Shown: positions 21,641 through 33,789, counted from the stretch's first letter. The stretch is DNA of 64,000 nucleotides from Aurelia coerulea (GCA_039566865.1 CM076943.1:36960663-37024662), one strand, 5' to 3'. Notes: generated by a model from the letters alone, not told the origin. A program made the numbers and translations.

Positions 21641-24424
21641 TAAAGAGAATGAATCTGCAGTGGCAAACCAAGCCATTTGGCCAGAAATCACGGAAACCTC
21701 GTTGTGCGAAGACAAGGGATGGACTATAGATTTATCGAAAATGCCAAAGTTTACAGAAGACAGTTTGAGCAAAAAGTTAATCGAAGATTCTGAAACGATG
21801 CCAGACAAGGTAGCCCCATAAGCGTACCGAAACAAGATGCAGGGTTACAAACTTTGGAAAGAGGGCTATGTTTCACGGGTCAGATTTAAACCTGGTGTAA
21901 CGGCGGGCCTCATCACGTTGTGCCTGGCAAAGGCAAGTGTGTCTGCGTCGATGAAGAGCATAAAATACACTGTGTACTGTCACATGAATCAGGATACAGC
22001 AGAGGTTGTGTCTGCTAAGTGCAGTTGTAAGGCCGGACAAGGTGGATGTTACAAACATGTTGCAGCCCTGCTATACACACTACTGGACTTTTTGAATCTC
22101 GACCTTTCGTATGTTCCAGAGGATGTAACATGTACGCAGGTCCTGCAAAAGTGGAGTATGCCAGGAAAAAAATTGACAGGATATGTAGCTGTAAAGTTCA
22201 CTGACCTTGAATTTGAGAAAACTGATTATGCAAAGGAGAAATCTGTGAAAAGGAAAAGACCAGTTTTAACTGGTAACAGGGATGATTATTGTGCAACTCC
22301 ACCCTTTGGAAGAGAAGTCACTGTAGAAGACATAAGAAAATTATCAGAAGCATTTGAAGCAGCTGGAAGGGCCACATTATTTGTAGCCTCCTTGAAAGGG
22401 AATGATTATTCACCCTGCACAATGTTTGAGACATCCTGCACAAGGAACAATGATGGCGAGGACAGCAACTCTGCAAGGGAAAGTCGCAGCACCACTAGAG
22501 TAGATGTTTTTGACATTATGTCAGCCCAAATTGAAATTGCTGGTCTTGGTATTGAGACAACAGAGAAGATTAAACAAACTGTTGGGGTTACAGTTGATAT
22601 GGTTTTAGTAGAAGTGCTCTCGCTTATTCACAACTATCTTTCGAACAGAAGACAAAGGGTCAAAATTAATGGTTCCTTTAGCACGAGGAAAGAAACTAAC
22701 TTAGGTGTGCCACAAGGCTCGGTGCTAGGGCCCTTGTTATTTAACGTATATACTAACGATTTATTTCTTTTGATGAACGGAACCGAAATATGCAACTATG
22801 CAGATGATACTACCTTATACTCATGCGATTATGAGGTAAGAAATGTGATAACAAGACTAGAGCAAGATGCAAACCGACTAACAGCATGGTTTCCAGAAAA
22901 CTATATGAAATTAAATGAAGATAAATGTCACTTCATTCTTTTTGGGGTTAGCAAAGAAAAAGTTAATATACACGTTGGAGAAGCCCAGATAGAAGAAAGT
23001 GACGAAGAGAAGTTACTGGGCATTAGTCTTGATAAGAAATTAAGTTTTAAAAAGCATGTCCAAACGCTATGTAAAAAAGCTAGTCAGAAGCTTCATGCTC
23101 TTACTCGCATTTCAATCTTCATGGAGTCCGAGAAACTAAAACTGTTGATGAAAACATTCATTATGTCCAAGTTTAGCTATTGCTCGCTGATTTGGATGTT
23201 TCACGATAGAAATTTGAATAATAAGATAAACAGGATACATGAAAGGGCCCTAAGAATCGCATACAAGGACAATGTTTCTAGCTTTGAAAAATTGTTAGAA
23301 ATGGATAATTCGGTAACCGTTCTTCAGAGGAACCTGCAGTTGCTCATGGTAGAGATCTACAAAACAAAATATGATCTAAATCCCAGCTTTATGAAGCAAA
23401 TATTTGAAGAAAAAGAAATGCCTTACAACCTAAGGTGTTCTGATAAACTACAACTACCAAAGGCCAAAACAATTTGCCTTGGAATCGATACAGTCAGATT
23501 TATGGGGAAAAAAGTATGGGAGACACTACCACCAGAACTGAAAAATTCAGATTCCCTTCAGATTTTCAAAAGGCTTATCAAAGCCCATCAATGCCAAGCC
23601 TGCAACTGCAGATTATGTAACATATTTTATCCCAATTTAGGTTTTTTATTGTAAATTATATCTTCACTTGTAATATTATATGTATTTCTCGTGATTAGTT
23701 GGCCTTAATTAGCAATTGTAGCTATATTTTTTAGCCAACTTTAAATGAAAGAATTAATAATAATAATGATCAGTGTTGCATTATTGAGGCAGAAACAAGG
23801 GGGCAAAGCAGCAGCCAAATTTGGTTCTTGAGGTCAAAAGGAAGCACTGCCTCCATGTTTGGAAGGGTGTTGAATCGAGGAGAAAAAATCTTTCTAAAGT
23901 CAATCATTGACACACTTAGAAAAACAAGGGATGGCAAGAAAGGATATGCTGCTTCCCTTGAATGGGGAACTGAGAAGGAAAAAGTTGCACTGGATATCTA
24001 TCAGAAGAAGCATTGCCAAAATGATCTTCAGGCAATGTAAAGTGGTCTCGTCATTAATTCGCAATGGCCCTGGCTTGGTGCTAGCCCAGATGGATTATTA
24101 GTAACAGAGGGAAGAGCTGTTGGTGGAATTGAAATTAAAGGCCCATTCTCCAAGAAAGATGAAACTGTGATTGATGCATGCAAAGACAAGAGGTTTTTTA
24201 TGGAGATGAGTGCTACAGGACCAACACTGAAGGAATCACATGCATACTTTTACCAGTGTCAGGGTGTGATGAACAGAGTGGGATTGGACTGGCTGGATTT
24301 TGTGGTGCACACAGAGAAGGATTTGCATGTTCAGAGACATTCTTGCAAGAAACAATTTTGGAATGAAACAATGCTTCCAAAACTGACCAAATTTTATAAA
24401 GACTTTCTTTTAGACTTGTTGTAA
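21502..24424 (+). pseudogene. SWIM zinc-finger / YqaJ nuclease gene of the transposon (broken)
   Basis: The likely start is the ATG at 21502 (MEKQTNSDE), inside the terminal repeat. After a frameshift (21570-21627) the protein reads ENEGKENESAVANQ through KMPKFTEDSLSKKL. A TAA at 21819 interrupts before AYRNKMQGYKLWKEGYVS. A SWIM finger follows (CSCKAGQGGCYKH, near 22019-22060), then CTQVLQKWSMPGKK. A LINE (22605-23767) splits the gene. Beyond it the YqaJ-type nuclease resumes with EAETRGQSSSQIWF, ASMFGRVLNRGEK, WPWLGASPDGLLV and GGIEIKGPFSK; D in SPDG and E-x-K in IEIKG are the PD-(D/E)XK-type active site. The end is FYKDFLLDLL at 24424. YqaJ proteins are exonuclease-like; a role in transposition is inferred from recurrent pairing with ISL2EU transposases. 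Stops and frameshifts make it non-functional. Confidence 0.9.
22605..23767 (+). mobile_element. 5'-truncated LINE inserted in frame in the SWIM/YqaJ gene
   Basis: From about 22605 the frame becomes reverse transcriptase: LSLIHNYLSNRRQRVKINGS, GVPQGSVLGPLLFNVYTNDL, YADDTTLY, LLGISLDKKLSF, SYCSLIWMFHDR, and the C-terminal CNCRLCNIFYPNLGFLL ending at 23654. The 3' UTR ends in TTAATAATAATAATG (about 23754-23767), a (TAA)n tail typical of CR1/L2-like LINEs. The host SWIM frame runs into it without a stop, giving one 605-codon open frame (21837-23654). The frame is intact from truncation point to stop, so it is relatively young. Target duplication not resolved. Confidence 0.9.
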
Positions 24425-25139
24425 AAATTATGATACCAACACAGCTTTTTAGAACTTTATTGAAGAAGTGGCACATCATGTTTCAAAAGAAGTGTTCTTT
24501 TTAAGGTATATCTCACAACCACCCCTGGCAAAGGTTTATTACAGGTACAATAAAGGTCCTTGCACACATTAACATGGTTTACCTGCCTAACACTTCTTGA
24601 TAATATTATGGCTCAATGATTCTTATCAGGCTTTGAACAAATTTTCGAAAGTTCTTAATGAGTCTTGTGATGTTAATTTGTGCAAGATCTGCACTATTTA
24701 TTTTTAAGCTAAAACTTCTCCAATTTGATATATTTTTGGGTCATTTCAAAATTTCATTGACTTGCCTCAACTATAGAAAAAGAATATTTGAAAGAAATCT
24801 CTGACCATGGTGCAAAACGTTTACCATCAACCAACCCCACAAATTGTCTCAACTACTATGAAGACAATATAATTTTAGGCAAATTCATCTTTTCATTTTT
24901 AACTTGGCAACTACTGAGTCTCCAAAGGAAGTGCACACAGCTTAAAATCACACATAAATTTGATCATCATGCCTGAAGCAAAATTTCTTCTTACTCTGTG
25001 TTATCAAATCAGATTATTGAATGAACAATGTATGCTTTTTTCTATTGATGAAAAGGAAAGAATTGCCTTAAAAACCATAAATGCACACAAAGAAGATTGA
25101 TTTTGTATAAAGTTTTGCGGATTTTTCAAATGTCTTTAC
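24425..25139. other. Convergent intergenic region with arm 2 of the inverted duplicate
   Basis: This lies between the 3' ends of the two transposon genes. 24640-25050 is the reverse complement of 20030-20425. No frame with a domain is visible. Confidence 0.7.
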
Positions 25140-26634
25140 CGGGTGTCCCAAAAAAACGCAACAGATTTGAAAAATTCTACTACAAACTGTTTCATACTCA
25201 TTATTAAACAATCAGTTTTCTTCAAATCTGCAATAATTAGATTAAATTTCGATATATTTTTCAATATTTTTGGTGACTTGGTTGTAGAGTTAAGAATCAG
25301 CAAACTTCAAAATTGCCCCCAGGTCAAAACCAGAGCTGCTGCATTAACAGTGATGATTCATAATGTCAAATTGTAAAACGTGGCAATCCCTGCAATTGCA
25401 AAGAATTGCTGACAAACGCGCAAACACATGATTTAATTGAACATTGAACAGACACTGTCATAAAGATTTCAGTCAAAACACTGCCATGCTTCTTAAAGGA
25501 ATTGAGCCAAGGGGGGGGGGGGTTACTCTGGTATATTCAGGATAGGGATGCCCATGTTACTTTTTTGGGTCTAAAATTTAGGCAAGGATTATTTTTTTGG
25601 GTCAATGATTTGTACAGTTATTTTTTTGGGTTCAAGAAATTCTGGCTTACTTTTTTGGGTCTCAAATATGAGAAAAAGTAAAAAATTAGGGAAAATATAA
25701 TTTACAAACAGAATTAGAGCCAAATAACAGTACTAAAATAAAACAACATAAATATCCAAACACATTATGAGAAATCTAATCAGTTAGGGCACTTTTATGC
25801 AAATTTAAGATACTGACGTCATAACTGTTGGGTATATGTAAGGTCAGAACATTATTTTTTTGGGTCTATTAACATGCTAGAAATTACTTTTTTGGGTTGA
25901 TGCGTTGTACACCAGCCTGAGCACCCCTATCCTAAATATGCCTGAGCACCCCCCCCTGGGGAATTGAGTCCATATAAATAGCTGAGCGTTAACGTTATGC
26001 TGACAAACTACTGACGGCCCTTTGTTATCGCATAATTGTGCTAAAGTCATTAGTAGTGGAGACCAAAGGCTTCTTAATCCTTGCATTATCCTCAGGAATT
26101 TCTTTGGTTTCATTTCAATAGAGATTAAATCACAACTTTTGTTTTATGATTGAAAAGAAGCTGATATTGGTCACGAACGCGCTATTTATGGGGACTCAGT
26201 GCCTTTAAGTGTAAATGATGGTTGCTTGCTTTTTCTAAATGACTAGGCCATTATTAGATTTATACTTTCAATTATCAATGAACACTGAAAGCCCCCTCAA
26301 GAATGGATAACTCATGAATCTGTAAATGGTCCCTTTGTTGCAGTTTCTTAAAGAAGTTGTGTGCTTGTAATCATGTAAAGTTTCAGATATGGCCATTCTT
26401 TTAACTTTACAGTATACTTTGCACTAATGCTGATAGCTCTGGTTTTGCCCTAACGGCAAGTTTGAAGTTTGTTGATTTTTAACTCTTCAATCAAGTCACC
26501 AAAAATTCTGAAAAATATATCAATATTTAATCTAATCATTGCAGATTTAGATAAAAATAATCATTTGATTATTAATTTGAAACAGATTCCGTCAGAATTT
26601 TTTTTAATCTGTTGCGTTTTTTTGGGACACCCGG
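25140..26634. mobile_element. TA-flanked transposon with ~200-bp inverted repeats
   Basis: The ends are CCGGGTGTCCCAAAAAAACG and the inverse TTTTTTTGGGACACCCGG, with TA at 25138-25139 and 26635-26636. The arms 25140-25345 and 26435-26634 pair (shared GATTAGATTAAAT, TTTTTGGTGACTTG, CAAAACCAGAGCT). It is related to the element at 14466-15004. No transposase is recognisable, so it is non-autonomous. It lies between the YqaJ gene and the 3' end of the DDE gene and itself carries another element (25507-25960). Confidence 0.88.
25507..25960. mobile_element. G-run element with perfect 8-bp duplication
   Basis: It starts CCAAGGGGGGGGGGGG and ends CCCCCCCCTGGG, flanked by GAATTGAG at 25499-25506 and 25961-25968. 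Subterminal copies of TTTTTTGGGTC and a GGATAGGG/CCTATCC pair are inverted. An 8-bp duplication fits hAT-like or P-like transposition. The same family occurs at 51460-51769 (complete) and 13262-13560 (broken). Confidence 0.85.
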
Positions 26635-26679
26635 TACAAGTGCATCCTGGGACAACTGGTCCAGTCTATGAATGACTAC

Positions 26680-26975
26680 TTATTCATTAGCAATTAGTGT
26701 AAGTAACAAATTGGTAAGATAAGCACTAACAATCCATATTCTATTCAAGTCTGCAGCCATTGTGATAGGGAATATTGTTCTCAAAATCCTAAATGTCTTT
26801 ATGCTACGAATAGCTCGCTCAACATGCACTCTAACTGAAGTAATGCACCTTGTCTCAGTTTCTTCTTGCAGTGTCACTCAGGGATGCTTTATCATCTAGA
26901 AATGGAGGAATGTTCAAGTATGTGTTTGGTGGGAGATCATCTTCAATTGTGAAGCCTTTATTTGCCATTTAAATT
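26680..26975 (-). pseudogene. DDE_Tnp_4 transposase, C-terminal piece
   Basis: The minus strand reads MANKGFTIEDDLPPNTYLNI, PPFLDDKASLSDTAR, then after a one-base shift ETRCITSVRVHVERAIRSIK, TFRILRTIFPITMAADLNRI and WIVSAYLTNLLLTLI. In DDE_Tnp_4 (PF13359) transposases, D/N-KGF precedes the third catalytic region and the glutamate of HVERAI is the E of the DDE triad. The preceding residues (GRHSDKAITKDCGLYTLLEE) are found at 42815-42883, so the gene was split here by the 15.8-kb block. Confidence 0.9.
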
Positions 26976-28229
26976 AGAAGACCATGAGATATAGACACGT
27001 GTTGGGCCAAAGTTGTATTTATTGCTAAAGACAACTTACAGAATACTCCCATAAGACTAATACTACTACTAACATTAAAATACAACAATTGCAAACAATT
27101 AATCTAAAACAACAATAAGATACCTAAATAGTGTATATTGAATTTGAATGAATATGAAATATTCCCCCAAATCCAAAGGATAATGTGGAATGGTTGTTGT
27201 GGATGTGGGTTGTGGCATAAAGTGTATATTGGTTTGTTTAGGTTGAAACCTTACCTAGCCTGGCCCTGAAGTACAGAGGGATAGGTGCTTGCAAATGGAG
27301 AATTATACGATTATATGTACCACTGAAGCATAGCCGTTAGCTGGAAGGTAGACCCAGAGTTGGGGTGTGTGCGCCCCCCCCATATGCTGTTGAATGCTGT
27401 TGCAGGATATAAACCTGTTTAGGGGTAGCCAGGAGCAACATAGGGTCTGAGTTGGTGAATTGGTGACTTAACGCCAGTTGAAGCTGCGAGGCTCCTAGAA
27501 CCAAGAAGCCCAGGTCGAAAACAAGGGTGTCACGACATACTCCCAATGATACGAAGGCATGAAGGAGGAGCTAGCCTAGATGGTTTGGAACAAAATTACA
27601 GCAGCATGGGATGAAGGACCATGAGCCGGTGTATATGTTTGCGAGGGTGACAATTGAACCTATGTGAAGCAACATGGTTTGTACCACTTACTACGGAATG
27701 CTTGTACCGGACCAAAGCTGTGCAACACATGAAGGCGTGGCTTAGTGCCAACAAGATGAATCGTATTCAGATGCATGCAGAGAAACTATACCAAAGAGCT
27801 GTTTCTCTAAGGCCTGTTGTTGTAGGCGGTGTTGAACAAGCTTATGGCTGGAATAAGCATATACGAAAAAATGTATGGAAGCAGTTGCGAAAACATACAC
27901 AGAATGCTTGTGTGAGAGCCGTTGCAAAAACATAAACGGATTGCATGTACCAGACCAAAGCAGTGCAGCACATGAAGGTGTGGCTTGAAGCGCCAACAAG
28001 AAGAATCAAAATGCAGATGCAGGAAGAGAAACTGTACCCAAGGACTGTTTCCCTATAGGCCTGTTTGTGTTAGCTGTGTTGAATATAAACCCGACTGATG
28101 CACAAGCTTTGGGCTGGAACATAGTTGCTGTGACATGGGATGAAGGACCATCAGCCTGTGTTAATGTTAGCGAGGGTGACCATTAAAAAGCTATGTGAAA
28201 GCAAAATGGTTTTGTGCGGGGGACCGTGA

Positions 28230-30150
28230 CAGTGGCGTCGTGGGAGCATGATTTTAGGGGGGGCCAAGGGTCAGAATTTTCCGACAAAGACACATTTTTC
28301 CGACAAAAATGAAGCAGGAATATAACGTATAAAAAGTGGCAAAATGTCGCAGAACTTTAGTCATATAAAAGTTCCATGATAGCGAAGAATTTTTCAAAGG
28401 GACACAGCAGTCCTGTTAAGAGGCGATTCTTGTTGGAGGTGAGGCTGTTGTCGAGACGTGATTGATGTTGGGGGTGATGCTGAAGCTAGATGCGCAAGGA
28501 GGGAGGAAAACTGGGGGTCCGGGGGCTTGCCCCCGGGAAAATTTTCTGTGACCACGCCCTTTAGATCGTTGCAAAACGCCCCTATTTTGAAGAATCTACT
28601 GTTTGTTTTTCATGGGAAATTTCGAAAAAAGGACCTCAAAAGCGCTGAAAAATAGATCGTTTTCAAATTTTAGATAACAACGTGATAGCTTGATATAAAT
28701 CTTCATTCCTATAAGCATCCGTTTACAGAAACTGACAGTAGTTCCATCTTAGTACTCGGAGTTCAAATTGATAGCAAACTTTCCTTCGATAATCATGTTT
28801 CCAAATTGTGCCAAAAGGCTAGCAATAAACTTTATGCACTTGCTCGCATATCCCCATACATGGATCAGAGCAAACTAAGAACACTCATGAGGGCATTTAT
28901 TACCAGTCAGTTTCAATATTGTCCTTTAATCTGGATGTTTCACAGCAGGCAGCTTAACAAAAAAATTAACAAAATACAGGAAAGGGCTTTGAGAATTACT
29001 TATAAGGATGCCGAATCTACTTATAGTGAGCTATTAGAGAAGGACTGTGCCGTTACTATTCATACAAAGAACTTGCAGCTACTTATGACTGAAATGTACA
29101 AAACTAGAAATGACCTGAACCCTTCATTCATGCAGGAAATTTTCTGTGAAAATGAAAGTCATTACAATCTGCGCAACAATAACGAATTCTTTCAACCTAG
29201 GGTGAGATCTGTCAACAACAGGACAGAAAGCATCCGTTTCAAAGGTCCGCAGCTGTGGCAAATGTTACCACCAACGATACGTAGTTCAGAATCCCTTTGT
29301 CAGTTTAAAACAAAAATAAAAAGTTGGAACGGAGAAAATTGTCCATGCAAATTATGCCGCGTTTTTATTCCGAATTTGGGCTTTTTATGATGAATATTAT
29401 TAGATATCTACTTTTACTTTTACACTGTATACTTTTAATGATTTGTAAATATTTTATCCACTATTTTTCTTATGTAATATTTGTATTTTAATGTTTTAAA
29501 GTTGGAATAAATTAGCTAATTACTTTTAGCTATCTTTTGTCATTTATAATCCAACAATAAAGAAATTGATAATAAATAATAATAATTAGTAATCATTTCC
29601 ATCTTCCTCAACAATATTCACTTGTGCAAATTCTGACGAGCAACTCATTGAAAGCTTAATGCACAAACCATAAATGCATGACATTTTGTAAGTATGAAGC
29701 GTGCAAAATGAATTGTAAATTTATCGTTTTTAACCACCAAAATGAAGGTAAAACGACCGATTTTTCGGGGAAAACTCCAGGAATGTTTTGACCGAAAGCA
29801 TTTGTCTGAAATTTCTTCGTCCGAAAATTTTGCGCCTATTGTGTCTATTTTTCCAATAGAAAACACACTTTTCTATCGATTGAAAAAGGAATTTTTTGCA
29901 GAAAAACGAACGAAGGACCTAGTTTTTTGCCGAAAGACCTACTTTTTCATCAAAAACTACGTTTTCGCGACCGAAAAAGCGATATTTCATGTACACATTT
30001 CGATTACCATAAAGTAGCTATGTAAAGAAAATAGGTTAATTCAATTTTTTTCGATTTTCCGACAAGAGTGGAAAACTGACGAATTTTCCGACAACATTTT
30101 CACAGGGGGGGCCATGGCCCCCCCTGGCCCCCCCGGCCACGACGCCACTG
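28230..30150. mobile_element. hAT-type element carrying a LINE tail
   Basis: Ends CAGTGGCGTCGTGG and CCACGACGCCACTG with a perfect 8-bp duplication GACCGTGA (28222-28229 and 30151-30158). The target is the 305-bp repeat. Subterminal TTTTCCGACAA motifs are inverted at the two sides (28278-28305 and 30055-30090). There is no hAT transposase; the centre is occupied by a LINE 3' end. Confidence 0.92.
28747..29590 (+). pseudogene. LINE 3' end (reverse transcriptase thumb to tail) inside the hAT element
   Basis: The frame begins at LVLGVQIDSKLSFDNHVSKL and runs open through CPLIWMFHSRQLNKKINKIQ, ERALRITYKDAEST, YNLRNNNEF, and the terminal CPCKLCRVFIPNLGFL (stop at about 29390). The 3' UTR ends in an AATAATAATAAT tail near 29570-29590. 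It is heavily 5' truncated; the catalytic YADD is absent. The same LINE family occurs inverted at 51842-52330, with nearly identical SVNN/RTESIRFKGPQLWQ wording. The frame itself is undamaged. Confidence 0.9.
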
Positions 30151-30940
30151 GACCGTGAACCGTAGCGAAAACATATACTGACTGCTTGTACCAGACCAAA
30201 GCTGTGCAGCACATGAAGGTGTGCTTGAAGCGCCAACAAGATGAATTGAAATGCAGATGCAGGCAGAGAAACTGTATTAAGGGCTGTTTCTCTATAGGCC
30301 TTTTGTTTTAGGCTGTTTTGAACAATAACCTACTGATGCGCAAGCTTTGGGATGGAACAAAATTACTGCGACATGGGATAAAGGACCATGAGCCTGTGGA
30401 TGGTTTGTGAGGGTGGCCATTAAACCTATGCGAAAGCAACATGGTTTTGTGCGGGGTACCATGAACCGTTGCGAAAACATATACGAACTGCTTGTACCAG
30501 ACCAAAGCTGTGCAGCCCATGAAGGTGTGCTTGAAGCACCAACAAGATGAATTGAAATGCAGATGCAGGCAGAGAAACTGTAGTTAGGGCTGTTTCTCTA
30601 TAGGCCTGTTGTTTGAGGCTGTTTTGAACAATACCTACTGATGTGCAAGCTTTGGGCTGAAACAAAATTACTGCGACATGGGATGAAGGACCATGAGCCT
30701 GTGTGAATGGTTTGTGAGGGTGACCATTAAACCTATGCAAAAGCGACATGGTTTTGTGCGGGGGACCATGAACCGTTGCGGAAATTTATGAAATGCTGCC
30801 CCAGACCAAAGCTGTGCAGCACAGGAAGGTGTGGCTTGAGCGCCAACCAGATGATTCAAAATGAAGCTGTATAGCTAACCTGTAGTTCAAGGCTGCACGA
30901 AAAACCTACTGATGAGCAAGCTTTGGGCTGGAGCAAAATG

Positions 30941-31770
30941 AAACTTAACTACCTATAATTATATAAACACAAATAGAACACACAAATACCCATGTTAAAA
31001 CGAGCAATCAAGACTTTATGAGCTACTTGAAGGCTGGTAATAACTTACGTTTGAAAGTACACTAAAGGCACAAAATATATATCTGGAATATGAAGTGAGA
31101 CCATATTGAGTAGGAGGTGGTACTGCTATCTAGGGAGGAACCAGTCTATACCCCAGCCAGAAAACCATATGATGAAAACAAAAAGCCTAAAAATACAAGG
31201 AGCCATCGTTGGCTTCCTGAAGCCCGGTTAATAGGGCCAGTTGAAAGCACGAGGCAGCGTAGGCTCACCTTGGAGACAACGTCTCACTTCATATTATGCA
31301 AAGTAAGGCGTGGCAATCAACAAATAAAATGTTCAGAGATGAACTAAAGTTATTTGACAAAAGAAGCTAAGGTGAACAAACTTTGATTGAAGAGCGTTTT
31401 CGTGCCATCAGAGCCAACAATTGCAAAGTGGAATCACTCCATCTTGTGAGCATTGGAAAAGCATCGTTCTAGCGAGAAGCAGCCATCAAGCAGGACTGTC
31501 CAGAGCAGAGCAAAGGGAAACAAGTTGCGGAAGAAGTGCACGGACGACAAAAATTTTTGAGGATGAAATAGCAAATCAGCAAGGGCACTGAAAAACCCAA
31601 AGCCAGCAGTTGTTGGAATTCTCTATGCACATATGCAAAGCGATGAATGGCCAGCGTCTTGTTCCCGGCAAATATCAAGCCAGAGTGATGTCGGAGTTGA
31701 GCTGAAGCTCGGATGAAATGATCCTTCGATTTAGGCCATATGATGATGGTGAAAAAACACGATTTGTTAT
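30941..31770. other. No supported gene
   Basis: No conserved domain, repeat partner or transposon end was seen; the small open frames (for example 31117-31347) have no recognisable motif. Confidence 0.45.
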
Positions 31771-31779
31771 GATGCCAGC

Positions 31780-33723
31780 GGCCAGGTCGAAAACTCGGAC
31801 TTCTCGGACATCTCGGACCAGATCGTCCGAGTTTTCTAAGTCCGAGTTTTCGAATTAGCCCTAGTTCAAACTCGAAAACACAGACTTCTCGGACGAAATG
31901 GTCCGACTTTTCCTTTCTCCAACTTATCGAATTTCTCCTATGCTCTAGAACAAAACTCGGACATGTCGGAACTCGAAAACACGGACTTCTCGGACGAAAT
32001 GTCCTGACTTTCTGGGTATCAAAAGCAGGAAATTTTGCAAGAGCAGGCTGTCACAAACATGTGAAAAGGGAATATTTTGTTGGATCTGATTATGTAGATC
32101 ATAAGGGAATCTTTTTAGAAATTGTTATGTTCTAGAGCAGATAAGAAAGCGTTTATTCGTGGGCACAACCCGGTACGAATCCAAGTTCGAATACAACGTC
32201 AAATGCCCCCCGGGGGGCTGATAGTTAATTTGTAAAATTTTGTGACACTATTGCCTCAGACAGTTTCTGAATGAGTTTCTTTAATTCTCAAATTTTGGGA
32301 CACTATGTATTGCTTCCAACAGTTTCTGAATGAGTTTCTTTTAGTTCTAATTCCGCAATCGTAGGGTTAATTTTTGTTTTGTTAGAAGGGCTCCCAAATC
32401 TATGAGTGACCTGGGAAAATTAATGCTGCAAATTTCAAAAATACCTTGTCTTTTTTAATTCACAGAAGGGTACTGTAGTTTCATAACAGGGTGAAATATT
32501 GGTAATATTGCATGGCAAGATGAAATATTTATAATACATATATTCTATAAATTCACATTCAATTGCTGTTGTTTTTTCGTCGTATTGCCGTATTTCTGCC
32601 TTCGAATTTATTCATTCGTTTCCCCGAAAGCATCTTCGGATTCGACACGCTGGTACATTCATTTTTTTTATATGAGAAACCGCTTATCAGAAACGGTAGG
32701 CTCAATTTTTCGAAAGTCAAGGAACGACCCTACCTAATTGAAAAAGCGAAGAAACTTTTGTAATTTACAATTTTTATTTTCCTTTCGCACTCAAAAATGT
32801 TTGACAGTGTACAGTTATAGCAACTGTTTGGAAATTATTTTGATTGCGAATTGTGTTATTTACCTGTTTTGAGATCTTACCATTACCAAGTAATTCGGGA
32901 GCCCTTTGACCCTATTTTAACCGTGTAAAAAATTTTCAGAAAATTGGTATAAGGTCAGGTGTACTTTTTCGGAAAATTGGTATAAGGAACGGGCATGTTT
33001 TTGAAGCTTCGATGGCACGTCCTCGACCAAATCCTGGTCAAGTACACCCCCCCCCCACCATGCAAGATGCAATACACGAATATTCTCGTAAGAAATTAAG
33101 AATTGTGGCCAAGTTTCTCAACGCTTTCAGATTTCCTCCATGAACAGTTAAAGACTTGATTTTTCAAGCCGTTGCAATGTTTAGATATTACTCAAATTTC
33201 TTCCGAGTAATATGATGAAGGAAACAAGTCAGAATGAAGCAAAAATCCTTTTTTAATTTGTTGACGATCTGAATGTTGAGTTTCTCATAAGCAGTTTCTT
33301 ATGAAGAAATTACGTGTAAATAACGGGGCAGACTCTACATTGCCCGATTGCCACTGGATTCAAAATCAGGGCCTTCTTTAACATACCAGCTAGCTAGGCA
33401 ATTGGTCCCTTGTTTGTATCTAATGTTTTTCCTGTGGAAAATGTAGAAAATGAAATTCAATAAATTGGGAAAAAAGCGGACCATTTCGTCTGATTTCGTC
33501 CGAGAAGTCCGTGTTTTCGAGTTCCGACATGTCCGAGTTTTCTTCTAGAGCATAGGAGAAATTCGATAAGTTGGAGAAGGGAAAAGTCGGACCATTTCGT
33601 CCGAGAAGTCCGTGTTTTCGAGTTTGAAGTAGGGCTAATTCGAAAACTCGGACTTAGGAAACTCGGACAATTTGGTCCGAGATGTCCGAGAAGTCCGAGA
33701 AGTCCGAGTTTTCGACCTGGCCG
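31780..33723. mobile_element. Mutator-like non-autonomous transposon, copy B, ~240-bp inverted repeats
   Basis: The left end GGCCAGGTCGAAAACTCGG and right end CCGAGTTTTCGACCTGGCC are perfect inverses, and pairing continues for about 240 bp (31780-32015 with 33480-33723). The flanks are a perfect 9-bp duplication, GATGCCAGC, at 31771-31779 and 33724-33732. The arms are built of TCGGAC(T/A)TC-like 9-mers, as in copy A at 2122-3510, which shares the terminal GG(C/T)CAGG(T/C)CGAAAAC. The interior (32030-33470) has no transposase or other recognised gene. Confidence 0.93.
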
Positions 33724-33789
33724 ATGCCAGCCCTGTTAGTTGTTGTTGTTGAGAAACCAAGATAGTGCAGTGCAGACAAACGTTATTGC

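Larger units (their letters stand above)
27330..30940. repeat. ~305-bp tandem repeat, about six copies, split by a hAT element
   Basis: The anchor ACCAGACCAAAGC recurs near 27709, 27948, 30189 and 30493, with a variant (CCCAGACCAAAGC) near 30801; subtracting the 1.9-kb hAT insertion gives spacings of 238, 312, 304 and 308 bp. Other shared phrases are GATGAAGGACCATGAGCC, GAGGGTGACCATTAAACC and AAACTGTA followed by GGCTGTTTCTCTATAGGCCTG. Open frames in it are by-products of the repeats. Confidence 0.9.

Noticed and set aside
24467..24560. Downstream extension of the YqaJ gene
   Set aside because: The frame ends at 24424 after FYKDFLLDLL, the usual end of YqaJ-type domains, and no further conserved residues follow.
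27481..27540. A third Mutator-like end (CCCAGGTCGAAAACAAGG)
   Set aside because: It resembles the GGCCAGGTCGAAAAC terminus, but I found no inverted partner, no 9-mer arm and no 9-bp duplication.
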